64,000 nt of DNA, from assembly GCA_014058105.1 (NCBI GenBank), contig JACGCM010001620.1, positions 1,550,001-1,614,000 of the forward strand. The letters are read 5' to 3'. Both the position numbers and the translations under genes were made by a program. The notes beneath the pieces are model-generated. The model was not told the DNA's origin and made no database searches. It saw only the letters and a list, made by a program, of their open reading frames with translations. This DNA is from Kingdonia uniflora (lineage: Eukaryota > Streptophyta > Magnoliopsida > Ranunculales > Circaeasteraceae). Shown piece after piece: positions 34,928 through 46,350 of the stretch. Every line of letters starts with the position of its first letter. Position 1 is the stretch's first letter.

Positions 34928-36006
34928 CAAATAACTTGATGTGTTTGAATGCTTAAGCCTCAATTCTAAATTTTAACTTAAAGATCCAAGATCTCTATCA
35001 CCACAAAAACGAATTTGTTCCTAGCATACATTTTAGGTGAATTATCAAACCTTACCACATAAACAGATGAAAATTTTGCCCAAACTTAAAATATTGAATA
35101 AATACAACTATATTTAACTTCAAATCATTAAGAGGTACTCTGATTTGGGATTTGAAGAAGTTTCCAATTGAGAATTTTAGGAAACCTACCTCAAAATTAA
35201 GATGAAAATTACAAATCGTCAATAGCGATCTTATTTTACGAGAGAGAAAATATCGTGAGAAGAAAATAAAGAAAAGGAGATGAGATAAAAATAAGGGTAA
35301 AGTTGGGTTTACCAATTTTCATTCAAATTACGTAACAAACCCATCAAGTTAAGTTGAATAGATTTAAGAAAAGTTACATTTTCCAACTTATCGTAAGTGA
35401 TAAAACGTGGGGTGCCATTACTAATGCGGACTTTTTTTGTGATAAAAAAACTAACGAAGCTTATTTTGAAATTTGACTTAATATAGGCCAAATAAGTAAA
35501 TTAAGTTAAATAAACTAAAAAATAAACAACCTCTAAGTAAATTCCCAATTAATCTCTAATTATTATCCTTAACATTTAACTGTAATTTAGATATGACTTC
35601 CAATCGTATTCTAAATTAGTCTTGGTTTTTGTATTATCTCTGATCCCTGGTCAGGATAATCGGTATCCTAGAGGCATACCATTAATATCATATAAGCTAT
35701 CGTAAGATACTTAAATAGATATTAATCTATTTTCTTATATCACATTTAAGTTAGTCAATTTTTCTATACAAGGCACCCCCATTCCCAAAATACAAGTGAA
35801 GTAAATTAAGTTTATGTTTCAGTTTAAGCTTTTGTTTAGTTTTGATTTGAAGTTAATTTTGTGTTTTAGTGTTAGTAAAAACCTTAATTTTAATTAGGTT
35901 AACATTTATCAATCTGAGTTCTTGCTTCCGTGACTCAAATTTACGTTAGGTAAAGTAACAAGTATAAATAGATTTCAGCGTTAATCTCTCCAAAATAGAA
36001 TATGGC
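34928..36006. other. No supported gene; possible promoter-like stretch
   Basis: AT-rich with no credible frame. GTATAAATAGA at about 35962-35972 looks like a TATA box, about 35 bases before the solo LTR insertion at 36007. Removing the LTR would join GAATATGGC to CTTCAGATTTAGG, but the resulting ATG frame stops after a few codons. Confidence 0.35.
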
Positions 36007-36367
36007 TGTAGTGTCCCAAATTTTTATTTTTATTTTATTTTATTATTTATTATTCATTATTAGTCATTATGCATCATCATTCATTACCATACATCATGCA
36101 TCTTCATATTATTTCCCTTATCAGAGCTTTAAGTTCTTCTTTCTTCATTTTCTCTGTTTCGATAGTTTTGGTGGTTTTGGCGGAGGAGGTTTAGTTGTGG
36201 TTTTAGGAGCCCGTGGTTAGCTTGGTAGATGAGTGTTTATTGTTTAAGGTTGTTGTGTGGTGTGTAATCCGGGGGGGTCTTAGGGAGGATTTTTCTTTGG
36301 GCTTTTTCTCCAGTTTTCGCTTGAGGGAATCTTCTTGGTTTTCTGAGTTTTTACCAATTTTTACCTG

Positions 36368-36670
36368 TTGTATTCGAACAGACTTATTTATGTTCGAATA
36401 TGTTTCTTCTTGTTTCATTTTATTAGAACAAACTTGTTTATGTTCGAATAAATTTCTATCTACTTCATTTTATTTGAAGAACATCTTTCTTGTTCGAATA
36501 GACTTCTACTTGTTCCACATTGTTTGAACAACTTTTTCTTCTATTCGAATAAGATGTATGTTCAGTTGATTTCCTTATGTTTTATTCTATTCGAACAAGC
36601 CCTTTTCTGTTCAAATAGACTTCTACCTGCTTTATTTTGTTCGAACAAGAATATATCCTGTTTGAACAGA
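36368..36670 (+). repeat. TTCGAA-rich array inside solo LTR
   Basis: About ten copies of TGTTCGAATAGACTT, TATTCGAACAAG and close variants, at irregular 20-45 base spacing. Several have a single base change in the TTCGAA core. Confidence 0.75.
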
Positions 36671-38886
36671 GGTATGTTTTAACGACCAGGTTGGGTCTTT
36701 TTACTCAATTCTTGTCCGTTGGTTTGCCTCGAGATGAGTGTTGGTTTTAGGGTTTTAATTACCCATTTTATTTCATTTTTTCTCTCTCACTCACTCTCCA
36801 AATTGGAATCCTCTCTTCCATTGCTTGCCGATTCGTCGTATTTCCTTGTCGAGCTCAGTCGCACTCCTTCGGTGAGTAATTCCCCTATTCCTCTTACTTG
36901 TTGATTTGATTTCGGTTTCGGTTGGAATCCTTTGTGTTTTAGGGTTTATGATTGTTGGGTTGATTTTAGGGTTTTGTGATTGGGGTTTTTGATGAGATTA
37001 TGGTATTGTGCTTATTGCAGGTGTTGGGTTGTGTTTGCTGCAGGTGTTGGTTTATTTGTTGTTGAGCTGTGGTGTTGGTGTTGGGTTGTCCTGTCGATTA
37101 TAAGATTTATCATTTATCAGGCGAGTGTCCATTCCTTGCTAAATTTCCTTTACTAGTTTAATCAGTGTTAGTTAGAGTATTATGTATTGGCATTGAGGTG
37201 TTATGCGATTTAGATTCAGTCTAGCTTCGTTTTCCTTTTGTGTAGTTTGTTAAGTTCTTTTTTGCTATTCTGCAACTTATGTCCTTTGGTCATCTTGGAT
37301 TTTGAAGATTTGTTAGAAACTGTTACGCTAGTTCTCGCGACTTCATCCTTGAACATTATAACGTAATTACCTCTAACTTGTTATAGTGGTTGTGTTTACT
37401 TAATTTATCCTTAGTTGATGTTTATGGGCGTTGAGCATCTGATGGTTTTTTTAGGGCTACGTTCCCTTCCGTCATCCAGGAAGTGCTGCATCAGCGTGAT
37501 ATTCTCGTGGCCTTGTCCTTGAGCGCCAGGGAGTTTTGCTATGTTTGTACTGTCACCAGTGATGTTGGGACCTAGTGGGTTTCCTGTCCATCTGTTGTGG
37601 AGACTTAAGTACATAGTAGTGAGAGTGTTAGGTTGCAGCTATGTTCTTGGGGTTTGTCGACTATTTATTGGTTACTATTTCGCATGTTGAGTTGTGTTTC
37701 CCCTTATCTTTTAGGAGTTGTGCTTTCGTGTGGTATTCTCGTGGCTTTGTCATTGAATACTGTATTTCAGTCATTTTGAGACTGATGTTGTTTGGATGTT
37801 GTGACGGTTGTCACTGTTCATCTGTGTTAGGATTGTTTACCATTTTCTTTGGCAGGTGGTTATCCTATGCATGTGGTGTTAGGATTGTTTCCCATCCTCT
37901 GAGGCTGGTGGTTATCATATGTATGTGTTGGCCACGTTGGGGCTGTTGTGTTAGGATTGTTTACCCTTCTCTCAGGCAGGGGGTTATCCTATGTGTGTTG
38001 GCCGTGTCGGTGGCCGTTATGTTTTGGTCCTTGGGATCTATTTGTGGCGTGGGTTTTTGTATTCTTTTAACTTAACGGGGTCGGATACATAACAAAGCTC
38101 TATATCGGCTTACCCTCGATAGGATTTAGGATTCCTACATCGGGTTGAAATAAGTATGTGATGTTCGGGCTGGATACTATTATATCTACTACCCATCCGA
38201 GAGTGTGGGATGGTATGAAACAGTTTCCTTTGGTACCCGTCTTATCCTCCGTGAGGTTGAAATCCTTTCGAATATGTAAAATAAAGTTCGGAGGTTGGCT
38301 CCGTGGGTTACGAAGCCCGGAACACTATGATTAAGTAATAAATCTTAAGCGTGGTCGAGCTTGCTACTAATCGTACCCATTGCATCCAATTGAGATCTCT
38401 TTAAGGTTATTATTTCATTAGCGGCTGATCAGCCCAATACATTGATTATTGGGTCTAGTCCATTGGTTCATCCTATCATAAAGCGTTCACATTAGAACAA
38501 TTCTAGAATCATATCATATAATATCATTACATCATCGTATATCATCATATATCTCTATTCCACTTTTCTTAGATATTCTTCTTACTCTATTCTTCACTTA
38601 TATATTACCGTACCTTTTAGCATCTTATATCTCATTCACTTCTCCTCTTTCTCTGCACCATCTTATTAGTAGGTTATTTAGCTTTGTTGGGCATTAGTGA
38701 GTTGTGGCTTTGCTCACTCTTACTTTCCCCCCCCTTTTAGAGGTAGGGTAGTTGCTGGTTTTACTGAGAGCTCAGCTGTTGGTTCCAGTTTGCAGTTGCA
38801 GATTTGTTATGGTTTTAGTATTTCTTGTATGAGATTTTAGCTTTTGACGCTGTACATTATCAAGATATTATATTGATATTTCAGTT

Positions 38887-38888
<2 letters not shown>

Positions 38889-38930
<42 letters not shown>
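38889..38930. repeat. (AT)n microsatellite
   Basis: About 21 uninterrupted AT dinucleotides within the 3' part of the solo LTR. It is a simple repeat and prone to length change. Confidence 0.95.
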
Positions 38931-38932
<2 letters not shown>

Positions 38933-39103
38933 TTTGCTTCCGCTTTATTATTTTTACTCTGATGATATTGCTATAGTGAATGACTGAGCTATTACCTATT
39001 AGCAAGGTTATTTGTGGGGGAGAATCTTTGGATTCCCCGACTTGCACGCCCTGGATGACATTGTTTTAGATATGCTTTAATATTTTGATTTTGGGGCGTG
39101 ACA

Positions 39104-40059
39104 ATGGCCTTCAGATTTAGGTCGTGAACAGCTAATCCGAAAAATCAAAGCGATAACTAAAATCCACAACGTATGATATCATGATATTGAACCAATTAAA
39201 CACTCCATTTATGCAAAGTCGGGCATATTTAGTTACAGAATATTTGTAAGGAACATCACAGCCAGCACGAGGAAATCATACAAATAAGGTGTGATGTCCC
39301 ACCGTGGGGCATACATAGATGGTTTTTCACAATCAAGGTCAAACCTATAGGTTCATTACTAAGCCCTCTAGAAGTAGGATAATACTAGAAAGAAGCGATG
39401 AAAATAATTTTTTTTTGTAGAGTGGAACAAAAAAATATCATAGAAGTGGCTATGCAATCATGATTAGTGTAATTGATCTTAAAGATATAGACCCTTCTAG
39501 GATAGATCCAACAGGTTCCTATCCTAATTTCCATGTGGTGCATGTGATCCGCATCATTACGTATAAAATCTTTCTACTTATGCATTGAGAGTATCTAGGC
39601 AGTCATCATATTATCTTTCAAAGTAAACTAATTGCAATTTTTATCCCTTTTCATGTTTTAACATGAAAACTCTGCGCCAAGTGTTGCATTTTTATTCTTC
39701 AGTAAAATTGTTAGCCCTGGATATTATAACTTCCATTGCATGGATCAAGTTATTCTTGCTCTGTGTTTTCACATAAATCTCATAGGTAGCGTACATGTTG
39801 CATTTTTTATTCTTCAGTCACATTCTTCGTCATCATTATTATGACTTCAATTGCAAGGATCAAGGTGTTATCGTAATAAAAAAACTAGAGAATGGAACTA
39901 AAATCAGAATGAGTTAAAGTTTTAGAAGGTATCGAACATGAGGTATAAACTGGAGAATGCCACAAAAAGAGAGTTGAAGTTTAAGATATCCCTATTTTGT
40001 ATTATTTCGCAACAAAAGGGTCATTCAGATAAGGCGTTGGACATGGAACAGTACAATTA
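39104..40059. other. No supported gene
   Basis: Host or older repeat DNA between the solo LTR and a copia element. A degenerate direct repeat of about 118 bp is visible: TTGCATTTTTATTCTTCAGT at 39684 and a close copy at 39803, each followed by a CATTGCA(T/A)GGATCAAG-like phrase. Confidence 0.4.
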
Positions 40060-40265
40060 TGTAGAAATTAATACAAAGAATAAAAGATTCGAGAATAACT
40101 AACTTTATTATTATTCGATCATTATAATGGAAGAAGACCTTCTCCTTATATATATACAATTACTTGGGCGCTAAGTAAGAATATCCTATATTTTGAGAAT
40201 TCTATATTTAGTATATATCCTATATTAGGTATATTCTATATTCAACATATATTCTATATTCAACA
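40060..40265 (-). repeat. 3' LTR of short copia element
   Basis: 206 bp, TGTAGAAATTAATAC to ATATTCAACA on the plus strand. It has a TATA-like CTTATATATATAC stretch and repeated CTATATT motifs near its right side. The minus-strand polypurine tract GAGGGGGAG directly precedes it. Confidence 0.9.
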
Positions 40266-40276
40266 CTCCCCCTCAA
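40266..40276 (-). other. Polypurine tract
   Basis: Minus strand TTGAGGGGGAG immediately before the LTR's TGTTGAATATAG. Plus-strand priming signal of the short copia element. Confidence 0.85.
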
Positions 40277-40299
40277 GATGGAGCATAGATGTCAATCAT

Positions 40300-41830
40300 G
40301 CCCAACTTGTCAATCATGTCGTTAAATATTCGTCCACAAACTCCTTTCAAAAGAATATTTGCAAGTTGATCTTCCGACTTTACGAACGGAAAGAGATACA
40401 CCTTTTATCAATATTTTTATCTGATAAAGAACCGATCCACTTCAACATGTTTCATACGGTCATGTTGAATTGGATTGTGTACAATTATAATCGCTGCTTT
40501 ATTGTCACAGTGTAGATCCATTACTTTCATGAGTTTAAATCTAAGATCCTTCAATATATTCCATATCTAGAGTAGTTCACATACTCTATGTGCCATACCC
40601 TGAAACTTAGATTTTCCACTTGATCTAGCAACAACCTTTTGCTTCTTTGCTCTAAATGTCACCAAATTGCTATATACAAGCGTGAAATAGCCTAAGGTTG
40701 ACCTCCTGTTCATCATATTTCCTGCCCAATCTACATCAGTGTATCCCATTACTTCCATATCACCACCTTTCCAGAATAAGAGACCTTTTCCCAAAGATTT
40801 CTTCAAGTACCTTAATATTTGAAAGACTGCCTTCATATGTTCTTCACTTGAATTATGCATGAATTGACTTACGACGCTAATGGCATATGCAATATCCGGT
40901 CGAGTATGGGAGAGATAAATTAGTCTTCCCACTAAGAGTTGGTACCTTCCTTTGTCACATGGAATTTGGTTGAAAAACATTCCCAAGTGATGATTCGCTT
41001 CAATCGGTGTATCTACCGGTTTGCAATCAAGCATCCCAATTTCTGCAAGAAGGTCTAATATATACTTTCGTTGAGACATGAAAATACCTTGACTTGATCT
41101 TGCAACTTCAATGCCTAAGAAGTATTTTAACTATCCCAAATCCTATATCTCAAATTCCCGTGACAAATAGTTCTTTAGTGCCTCCATTTCTACTTAGTCA
41201 TTTCCAGTAACAACAATATCATCAACATAAACAATAAGAGCGGTAAGCTTTCTTGACTTCTATTTTATAAATAAGGTATGATCATAATTACTTTGTCTAT
41301 ATCCAAATGCCTTCATGGTCTTTAAAAACCGTCCAAACCAAGCTCGTGGCGACTGTTTTAACCCGTACAATGCCTTATTTAATTTGTATACTTTTCCTCC
41401 TTCAAAATTCGTGACTCCCGGTGGTAACTCTATGTATACTTCATCTTCTAAGTCTCCATTGAGAAATACATTCTTTACGTCAAACTATTGCAATGGTCAA
41501 CCTTGATTAGCAGCAAGAGAATTGAGTATACGAATAGTGTTTATCTTTGCCACTGGGGCGAAGGTCTCCTCGTAATCCATACCATACATCTGCGTATACC
41601 CTTTGGCAACTAGTCAAGCTTTATACCTATCAATACTTCTATCTGAATTCATCTTTACAGTAAAGATCCAACGACACCCAACAATACGATATCCATGGGG
41701 TTTATCAACAAGTTCCCAAGTAGAATTCTTCTGTAATGCATTGATCTCTTCATTCATGGCTTTCTTCCATCATGGATCTGATAGTGCTTCCTGCTAATTA
41801 CTAGGAATAGATATAGAGGATAATTGATTC
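40300..41830 (-). pseudogene. copia reverse transcriptase and RNase H
   Basis: From right to left: WKKAMNEEINALQKNSTW (about 41760), [50 protein letters not shown] (about 41450), LYGLKQSPRAWFGRFL (about 41340), then the catalytic IVYVDDIVVTGND near 41218, and LKYFLGIEVARSSQGIFMSQ. The RNase H frame 41079-40567 is open and contains DKGRYQLLVGRLIYLSHTRP, GYTDVDWAGNMMNRRSTLG and VARSSGKSKF, where the usual SAEAEF acidic residue is replaced. The tail LHCDNKAAIIIVHNP follows after a stop. About seven stops interrupt the RT part, mostly at Gln, Arg or Trp positions. Confidence 0.88.
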
Positions 41831-42309
41831 ATAGTGCATGTGAACGACTTAGCCAACCTATGGGTGGACACATAATCAGAAATTGGGTATTTGGCTTTAG
41901 AATTGATATCTGGTTCATAAGTAGATTTTGGAATACCTTTAGTAGGCCTTTTTGAACGTCTAGGTTGAATATCATTAACAGTGTTAGGATTAGGTAATAC
42001 CTGAGGTTCGACATTCTGTGGCAGTGCTTCGGTAGATGGTGTTAGAATGCTAGAGTCACGGGCAACTTCTACTACTTCAGCTTGATCTTCCCCTATCGTC
42101 TAATCATCTCCATTCATATGAAGTTCATCTTCAATACTCTGATCTCTCCCTGTTATTTGCTCTGCTTCACTTTCTTTTTCATCATCAGTTAGGTTACTAC
42201 GCCTGTTCAAATTACTCGTCAAATCCTCCAGTTCCTAAAATATTTCCTCAATAATAGGGAACTTTCCTTCACCATCATTATGTTTCTCCCCATGAAGGGA
42301 AGATTCCAT

Positions 42310-43221
42310 AAAATACGCCTTCAATTCTCAAAACAAAACATCCAAAGAGATACACACCTTCCCCTCCACAGGATCATAACAACGATAACCCTTTTTAAAA
42401 TTAGCATATCCAGGAAACATATACTTTCGAGCACAATGATCCAATTTTCCTCGCTGATGTTTAGGTATATGAACAAAGATAACACCTCCAAAAATGCGTG
42501 GTTCTAGGTTTGGCATTGCAGGGATGGTGATAAGATTATGAAGTTTTTGGAAGGGGGTCTAAAATTAAATGACCCTAGATGGTGTGCGGTTTATCTAGTA
42601 AGCAGCAGATTTTAACGCTTCTCCCCAATAATTTAATGGCATATTCATTCTAAAAAGAGATGCACGAACAACTTCTAACAGTTCTCTATTCATTCGCTCA
42701 GCTAACCCATTTTGCTTTGGAGTATAAACTTTAGAGGTTTGATGTAGAATGTCGTTATTTATCAAGAACTCCGACATGTCATTACTAGTAAATTCTCCTC
42801 CATTATCAGATTGATAAACTGAATCCTCCTTTGGAATTGGGTCAAAACCATCTGATAATTTTTTTAATACTTCAAAGACTTTACTTTTATGGGTAATTAG
42901 GGATACTCACATCATACGAGTGCACTCATCAATAAAAGTCACAAAATAACGAGCTCTACACAAGGATGGAATACGTGTAGGACCCCATACATCAGAGTGA
43001 ATAATACTAAAAGGTTTTGAACTTTTATTAAAACTTGGATAGTGTGTAATACGATGACTCTTAGCGAGTTCACAAATATCACACTTAAACTCTGAAATAC
43101 TACAATTCGAAAATAACGACGAATTTAATTTCTGAAGATACCCGAAGGAGGGATGACCCAGTCGTTGATGCCATAACCACACATTAGCTTTTGCGTCTTC
43201 AATTCCTTTAACTTTATTCAC
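42310..43221 (-). pseudogene. copia integrase
   Basis: The 43221-42907 frame has the HHCC zinc domain as WLWHQRLGHPSFGYL and FKCDICELAKSHR, and the start of the catalytic core IIHSDVWGP. After a break, 42777-42595 gives YTPKQNGLAERMNRELLEV, which carries the third acidic residue region (N-G-x-A-E-R). 42516-42328 gives the post-core segment RKYMFPGYANFKKGYRCYDP. Several stops and a shift near 42900 and 42590 disable it. Confidence 0.85.
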
Positions 43222-43275
43222 CTGATGAATTCTCTACTCTCTATAATTAGTCAGGTCCAGATAGTAGAGATTGCT

Positions 43276-43707
43276 TTATCTAACACCACTACGAAGAACC
43301 TGCCGAGTCACTATGTCCTGAAAAATACATAATTGAGGCCAAAATGTCATAGTACATGTAAGTGCAATAGTGATCCTACTGACAGATAAGATATTGTACT
43401 CTAGAGCAGGAATAATAAGGACAGAGTTTAATGTCAGGGATTCAAATATATCAGTGGAACCTTCTCCAATTGCAGGAGAGGAACCACCATTTGCTGTGTA
43501 TATAGAGGTTTGGGTTAAAAGTGTAATGGATGATAATATACTAGAGTCGTTTACCATGTGATCTGATGCACCAGTATCAATTAACCAAGTACTATTCAAA
43601 GAATTTACAACTAAAATGCTACCTATAGTTTTTATAACTAACTGGGAAATGTGAGAATTATGGTTTGAGTTTGTTGATACCATTGTTGCATCATCATTGA
43701 AACCCAT
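43276..43707 (-). pseudogene. copia protease remnant, first gene left
   Basis: A 143-codon frame. LNSTWLIDTGASDHMVND gives the aspartic protease active site DTGA, followed by YTANGGSSPAIGEGS and LNSVLIIPALEYNILSVSR. Between its start and the 5' LTR there are only about 250 bases with no Gag-like residues, so this is the N-terminal remnant of the polyprotein. Confidence 0.8.
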
Positions 43708-43949
43708 TGGTCGAACTGGTACAGTGATTTTTAGGTATCTGCTACAGTAACTTCAAACTGACACAGTAACTTTGAATACTACTACTACATTAATTTTTTG
43801 GTATCTGCTACAGTACTTTGGACTTCTACAGTTATTGTAACTTTGAACTGCTACAGTAGTTTGAACTTCACAACATAATTAAGCTTCGTGATAGCAATTC
43901 GCAGCGGAATTCAATTCAATTCGAAAGAACCAGGTTCAATTATCGAACC
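43708..43949 (-). repeat. Repeated leader of short copia element
   Basis: Several copies of CTACAGTA, each near ACTTTGAAC or ACTTCAAAC, at irregular spacing. This short repeat-rich leader sits where gag should begin. It may be a deletion scar or a leader motif. Confidence 0.5.
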
Positions 43950-43962
43950 CGCTCTGATGCAA

Positions 43963-44168
43963 TGTAGAAACTAATACAAAGAATAAGAGATTCGAGAAGG
44001 ACTAACTTTATTATTATTCGATCATTACAATGGAAGAAGACCTTCTTCTTATATAGATACAATTACTTAGGCGCTAAGTAAGAATATCTTATATTTAGAG
44101 AATTTTATATTTAGTATATATCCTATATTAGGTATATTCTATATTCAACATATATTCTATATTCAACA
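43963..44168 (-). repeat. 5' LTR of short copia element
   Basis: 206 bp, about 95% identical by eye to 40060-40265. On its left CGCTCTGATGCAA (43950-43962) is the complement of a primer site TTGCATCAGAGCG, a variant of the initiator-Met type. Confidence 0.9.
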
Positions 44169-44328
44169 GATTGGGTAGAAATGAAATGCTTTGGATAAAC
44201 AAATTTTTCTTCTCTAACCAGGTTTAATAAAGACGGTAGCTCTCAGCCATTAGCACAAGTTTATGAATAAATTTTAGTTTATGAAATGTGAACTTTCTTA
44301 AGATAACTAGAATATGATCAACCTATAA

Positions 44329-45350
44329 TTAAGAGTCCGGATCCTCTCCACCATGGTGGAGAGAATCCTTCTCTACTCCTTCATTAAATCAAGTGACAGG
44401 TGTCCATCTCTAATCTTCTTTCGATCCTTTGTTACTTTCAGTTTTTTAAACTTCAATAATTATAAACATAACAAAATAAAAAATAACAAAAATGTGAAAT
44501 CTACACATCAGAATTAAACTCACACAACCCTGTCGAGTCCCAAATTCTTACAAAACCATCGATACCGCAAAGAAAATCAGGAATTGTTGAAAACAAATTT
44601 GTTAGAGAAGGATTATTCGTCAAATTTTTACACACTCATAAAAAATTAGAGATCCTCCATCACTCATATACTTAGCCAAACCCTCTTTCAAAATGGTGTT
44701 CCTGTTGTAGTTTATGTTAGTAATGATGGGTTTTGAAAGACATCTTCAAGTGTTGGTAATGGCTTAGAACTCATGATTATTATCAACTAGGAAATTACCC
44801 TTAACTCAAATCTCCCCCATTATTATTAAGAAAAACACTATTCTCTGCAATACTAAAAGTTCAAGAAGGGTTTTGGATAGCCCATCTTTGAATAACATTT
44901 ATCACTTTCTTTTTTTATGGGGTCGATTTTGAAGAGTGACCTAATTTATACTTCTTCCTTTGGGGTTGATTTCGATTATGAAGCTGAACCCAAAACATGA
45001 TAAATCATTACTTTGTGAGGGGATTTAAACTGAGGCGTTGAGAATTTAGTTAATGAGAAAGGGAATCGGGGTCGTCATTGTAATCAAATATGACAAAACA
45101 CGAAATCGGAAAAGGTCATCATCATCATCATCTTCGAGTGGACCACTATTTGGTTTATGGTGAAGAAGGTAAATAATTAGGTGTTTTTCAATTTGGTATT
45201 TTTGTTTGTTTTATAATTAATTATCTTAAATTAAATTACTGAAACTAACAAATGGGGAAGGGAGTTATAGGGGTGGACACCTGTCACTTAATTTAGTGAA
45301 GGAGTAGAGAAGGATTCTCTCCACCATGGTAGAGAGGATCTGGACTCTTA
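44329..45350. mobile_element. Long-TIR non-autonomous DNA transposon, 1.0 kb
   Basis: Terminal inverted repeats of about 75 bp: left AGAGTCCGGATCCTCTCC..., right ...GGATCTGGACTCT, matching at all but a few positions up to the TGACAGGTGTCCA block. No coding sequence inside. Both ends read TA|AGAGTCC and GGACTCT|TA. Once the adjacent MITE is removed, both sides can also be read as TTAA. A TA target suggests Tc1/mariner-like and a TTAA target piggyBac-like; the sequence cannot separate these. Confidence 0.8.
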
Positions 45351-45752
45351 GAGCATCTCCAACATAAGTGTATGCTATTCTGATTTACCATACCGGTATT
45401 CTAGAATCGCATACTGTTTTGGTCCAACAACAAATTACATTTTTTTTCCTTGGGCGCTAAACGGTTCAGCGCCTAGCGTCTATTAATTATTACTTTTCCT
45501 CTTGGACAACTTTATTAAAAAAAAATTTAGGCACTGAACGGTTAAGCGCCTAGACAGCTGTATTAAAAAAGTTATTGGGCTCTGAACAGTTCAGCGCCTA
45601 GGCGGTATACACATACTCCTCGCCAAGTTCAGGTTTCGCATACTTTGGAGGGGTATGGGGGTAAGTATGTTGAACACCATACCCCTGTTGGATGGGTTTT
45701 TTGCAAGAGTATGGGAAAACCTTAACAACATAGCACTCTGTTAGAGATGCTT
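45351..45752. mobile_element. Tourist-like MITE with three internal palindromes
   Basis: 402 bp bounded by GAGCATCTCCAACA and the inverted TGTTAGAGATGCTT, flanked on both sides by TTA (45348-45350, 45753-45755), the PIF/Harbinger target. GAGCATCTCCAACA-type ends are common in plant MITEs. Inside are three near-palindromes with core GGCGCTNAACNGTTNAGCGCC at about 45449, 45530 and 45580. Non-coding. Confidence 0.75.
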
Positions 45753-46350
45753 TTAACATAAGTTTAGTTAGTATTAAATATTCATGACATATATGACTTA
45801 AAAAGATATATTGTTAAGGAAACGCGTGTGTGTGTGCGTGTGCGAAACAACCTTTAAACTGTCACTTTTGTACTTTTCTTTAAAAGTAAACCAGATATAA
45901 AAAAGAGAGGATAGGTAAAGTTCTTAATACGTGGTACGATTTGAGCTGTTGATACGGGGGTAGAATGGGTAGTTTGATCCAGTATTTTTTGTTGTTTTAT
46001 AACATTAATGGCATCACGTGACATGTGCGAACATTACAGATATTCGTGTTTGTATCTAGACCGTCGATCTGGACAGTTGTAGCATCCCTAGAATTTGGCA
46101 CTGTGAGCCAGCTTGAGCCGACACTGTTGTCAAAGAGTTACCGACACTGTAGGCTGGACAAGCCTCAGTAGTAATTAAGATGTATAAAAATACCATCTCT
46201 TTTAAGTGAAGGGCATATCCGTACTTTCATTTATTGTGAAGTTGTCATGTCCAACACCCCGTCACTATGTCGACCCATGTTAATGTTGCCTAGCTTCTAC
46301 TTATTTTGCAGTTTGGGAAACATACATAAAGCGCCGATAAAATATTTTTG

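Larger units (their letters stand above)
36007..39103 (+). mobile_element. Solo LTR, 3.1 kb, chromovirus-like
   Basis: A 3097-bp sequence beginning TGTAGTGTCCCAAATTTT and ending GGGGCGTGACA, with perfect 5-bp direct repeats ATGGC on both sides (36002-36006 and 39104-39108). Very long LTRs beginning TGTAGTGTCCC and ending GCGTGACA are typical of plant Tekay/Del chromoviruses. No gag or pol lies inside and no second LTR is adjacent, so it is the product of LTR-LTR recombination. Short open frames inside (for example 37641-38075) have no recognisable protein. It contains a TTCGAA-rich array (36368-36670), and four related segments with AGGATTG-TTTCCC-type phrases near 37830-37990. Confidence 0.9.
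40060..44168 (-). mobile_element. Short-LTR Ty1/copia element lacking gag
   Basis: A 4.1-kb minus-strand copia element with 206-bp LTRs (40060-40265, 43963-44168), a polypurine tract at 40266-40276 and a primer-site remnant at 43950-43962. Protease, integrase, reverse transcriptase and RNase H are present in order, but only about 250 bases separate the 5' LTR from the protease and no gag or zinc knuckle remains. The LTRs differ at about ten positions, so this is younger than the SIRE-like element. Flanking 5-mers AATTA and GATTG do not match, so no target duplication is claimed. Confidence 0.85.

Noticed and set aside
20820..35520. A single MITE split by the copia element (GAGGCTGTTTGC at 20820 and CAACCTC at 35517)
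   Set aside because: The two ends match only in about two thirds of 30 positions and the flanking 8-mers differ, so no target duplication supports it.
36002..36220. 72-codon frame starting ATGGCTGTAG
   Set aside because: The ATG belongs to the target duplication and the frame crosses the border of the solo LTR. The low-complexity protein (F/I/H rich) is an artefact of AT-rich LTR sequence.
37641..38075. 144-codon frame rich in Cys, Val and Gly
   Set aside because: It lies wholly inside the solo LTR, has no recognisable domain, and follows an internal repeat that gives repeated residues. Probably chance.
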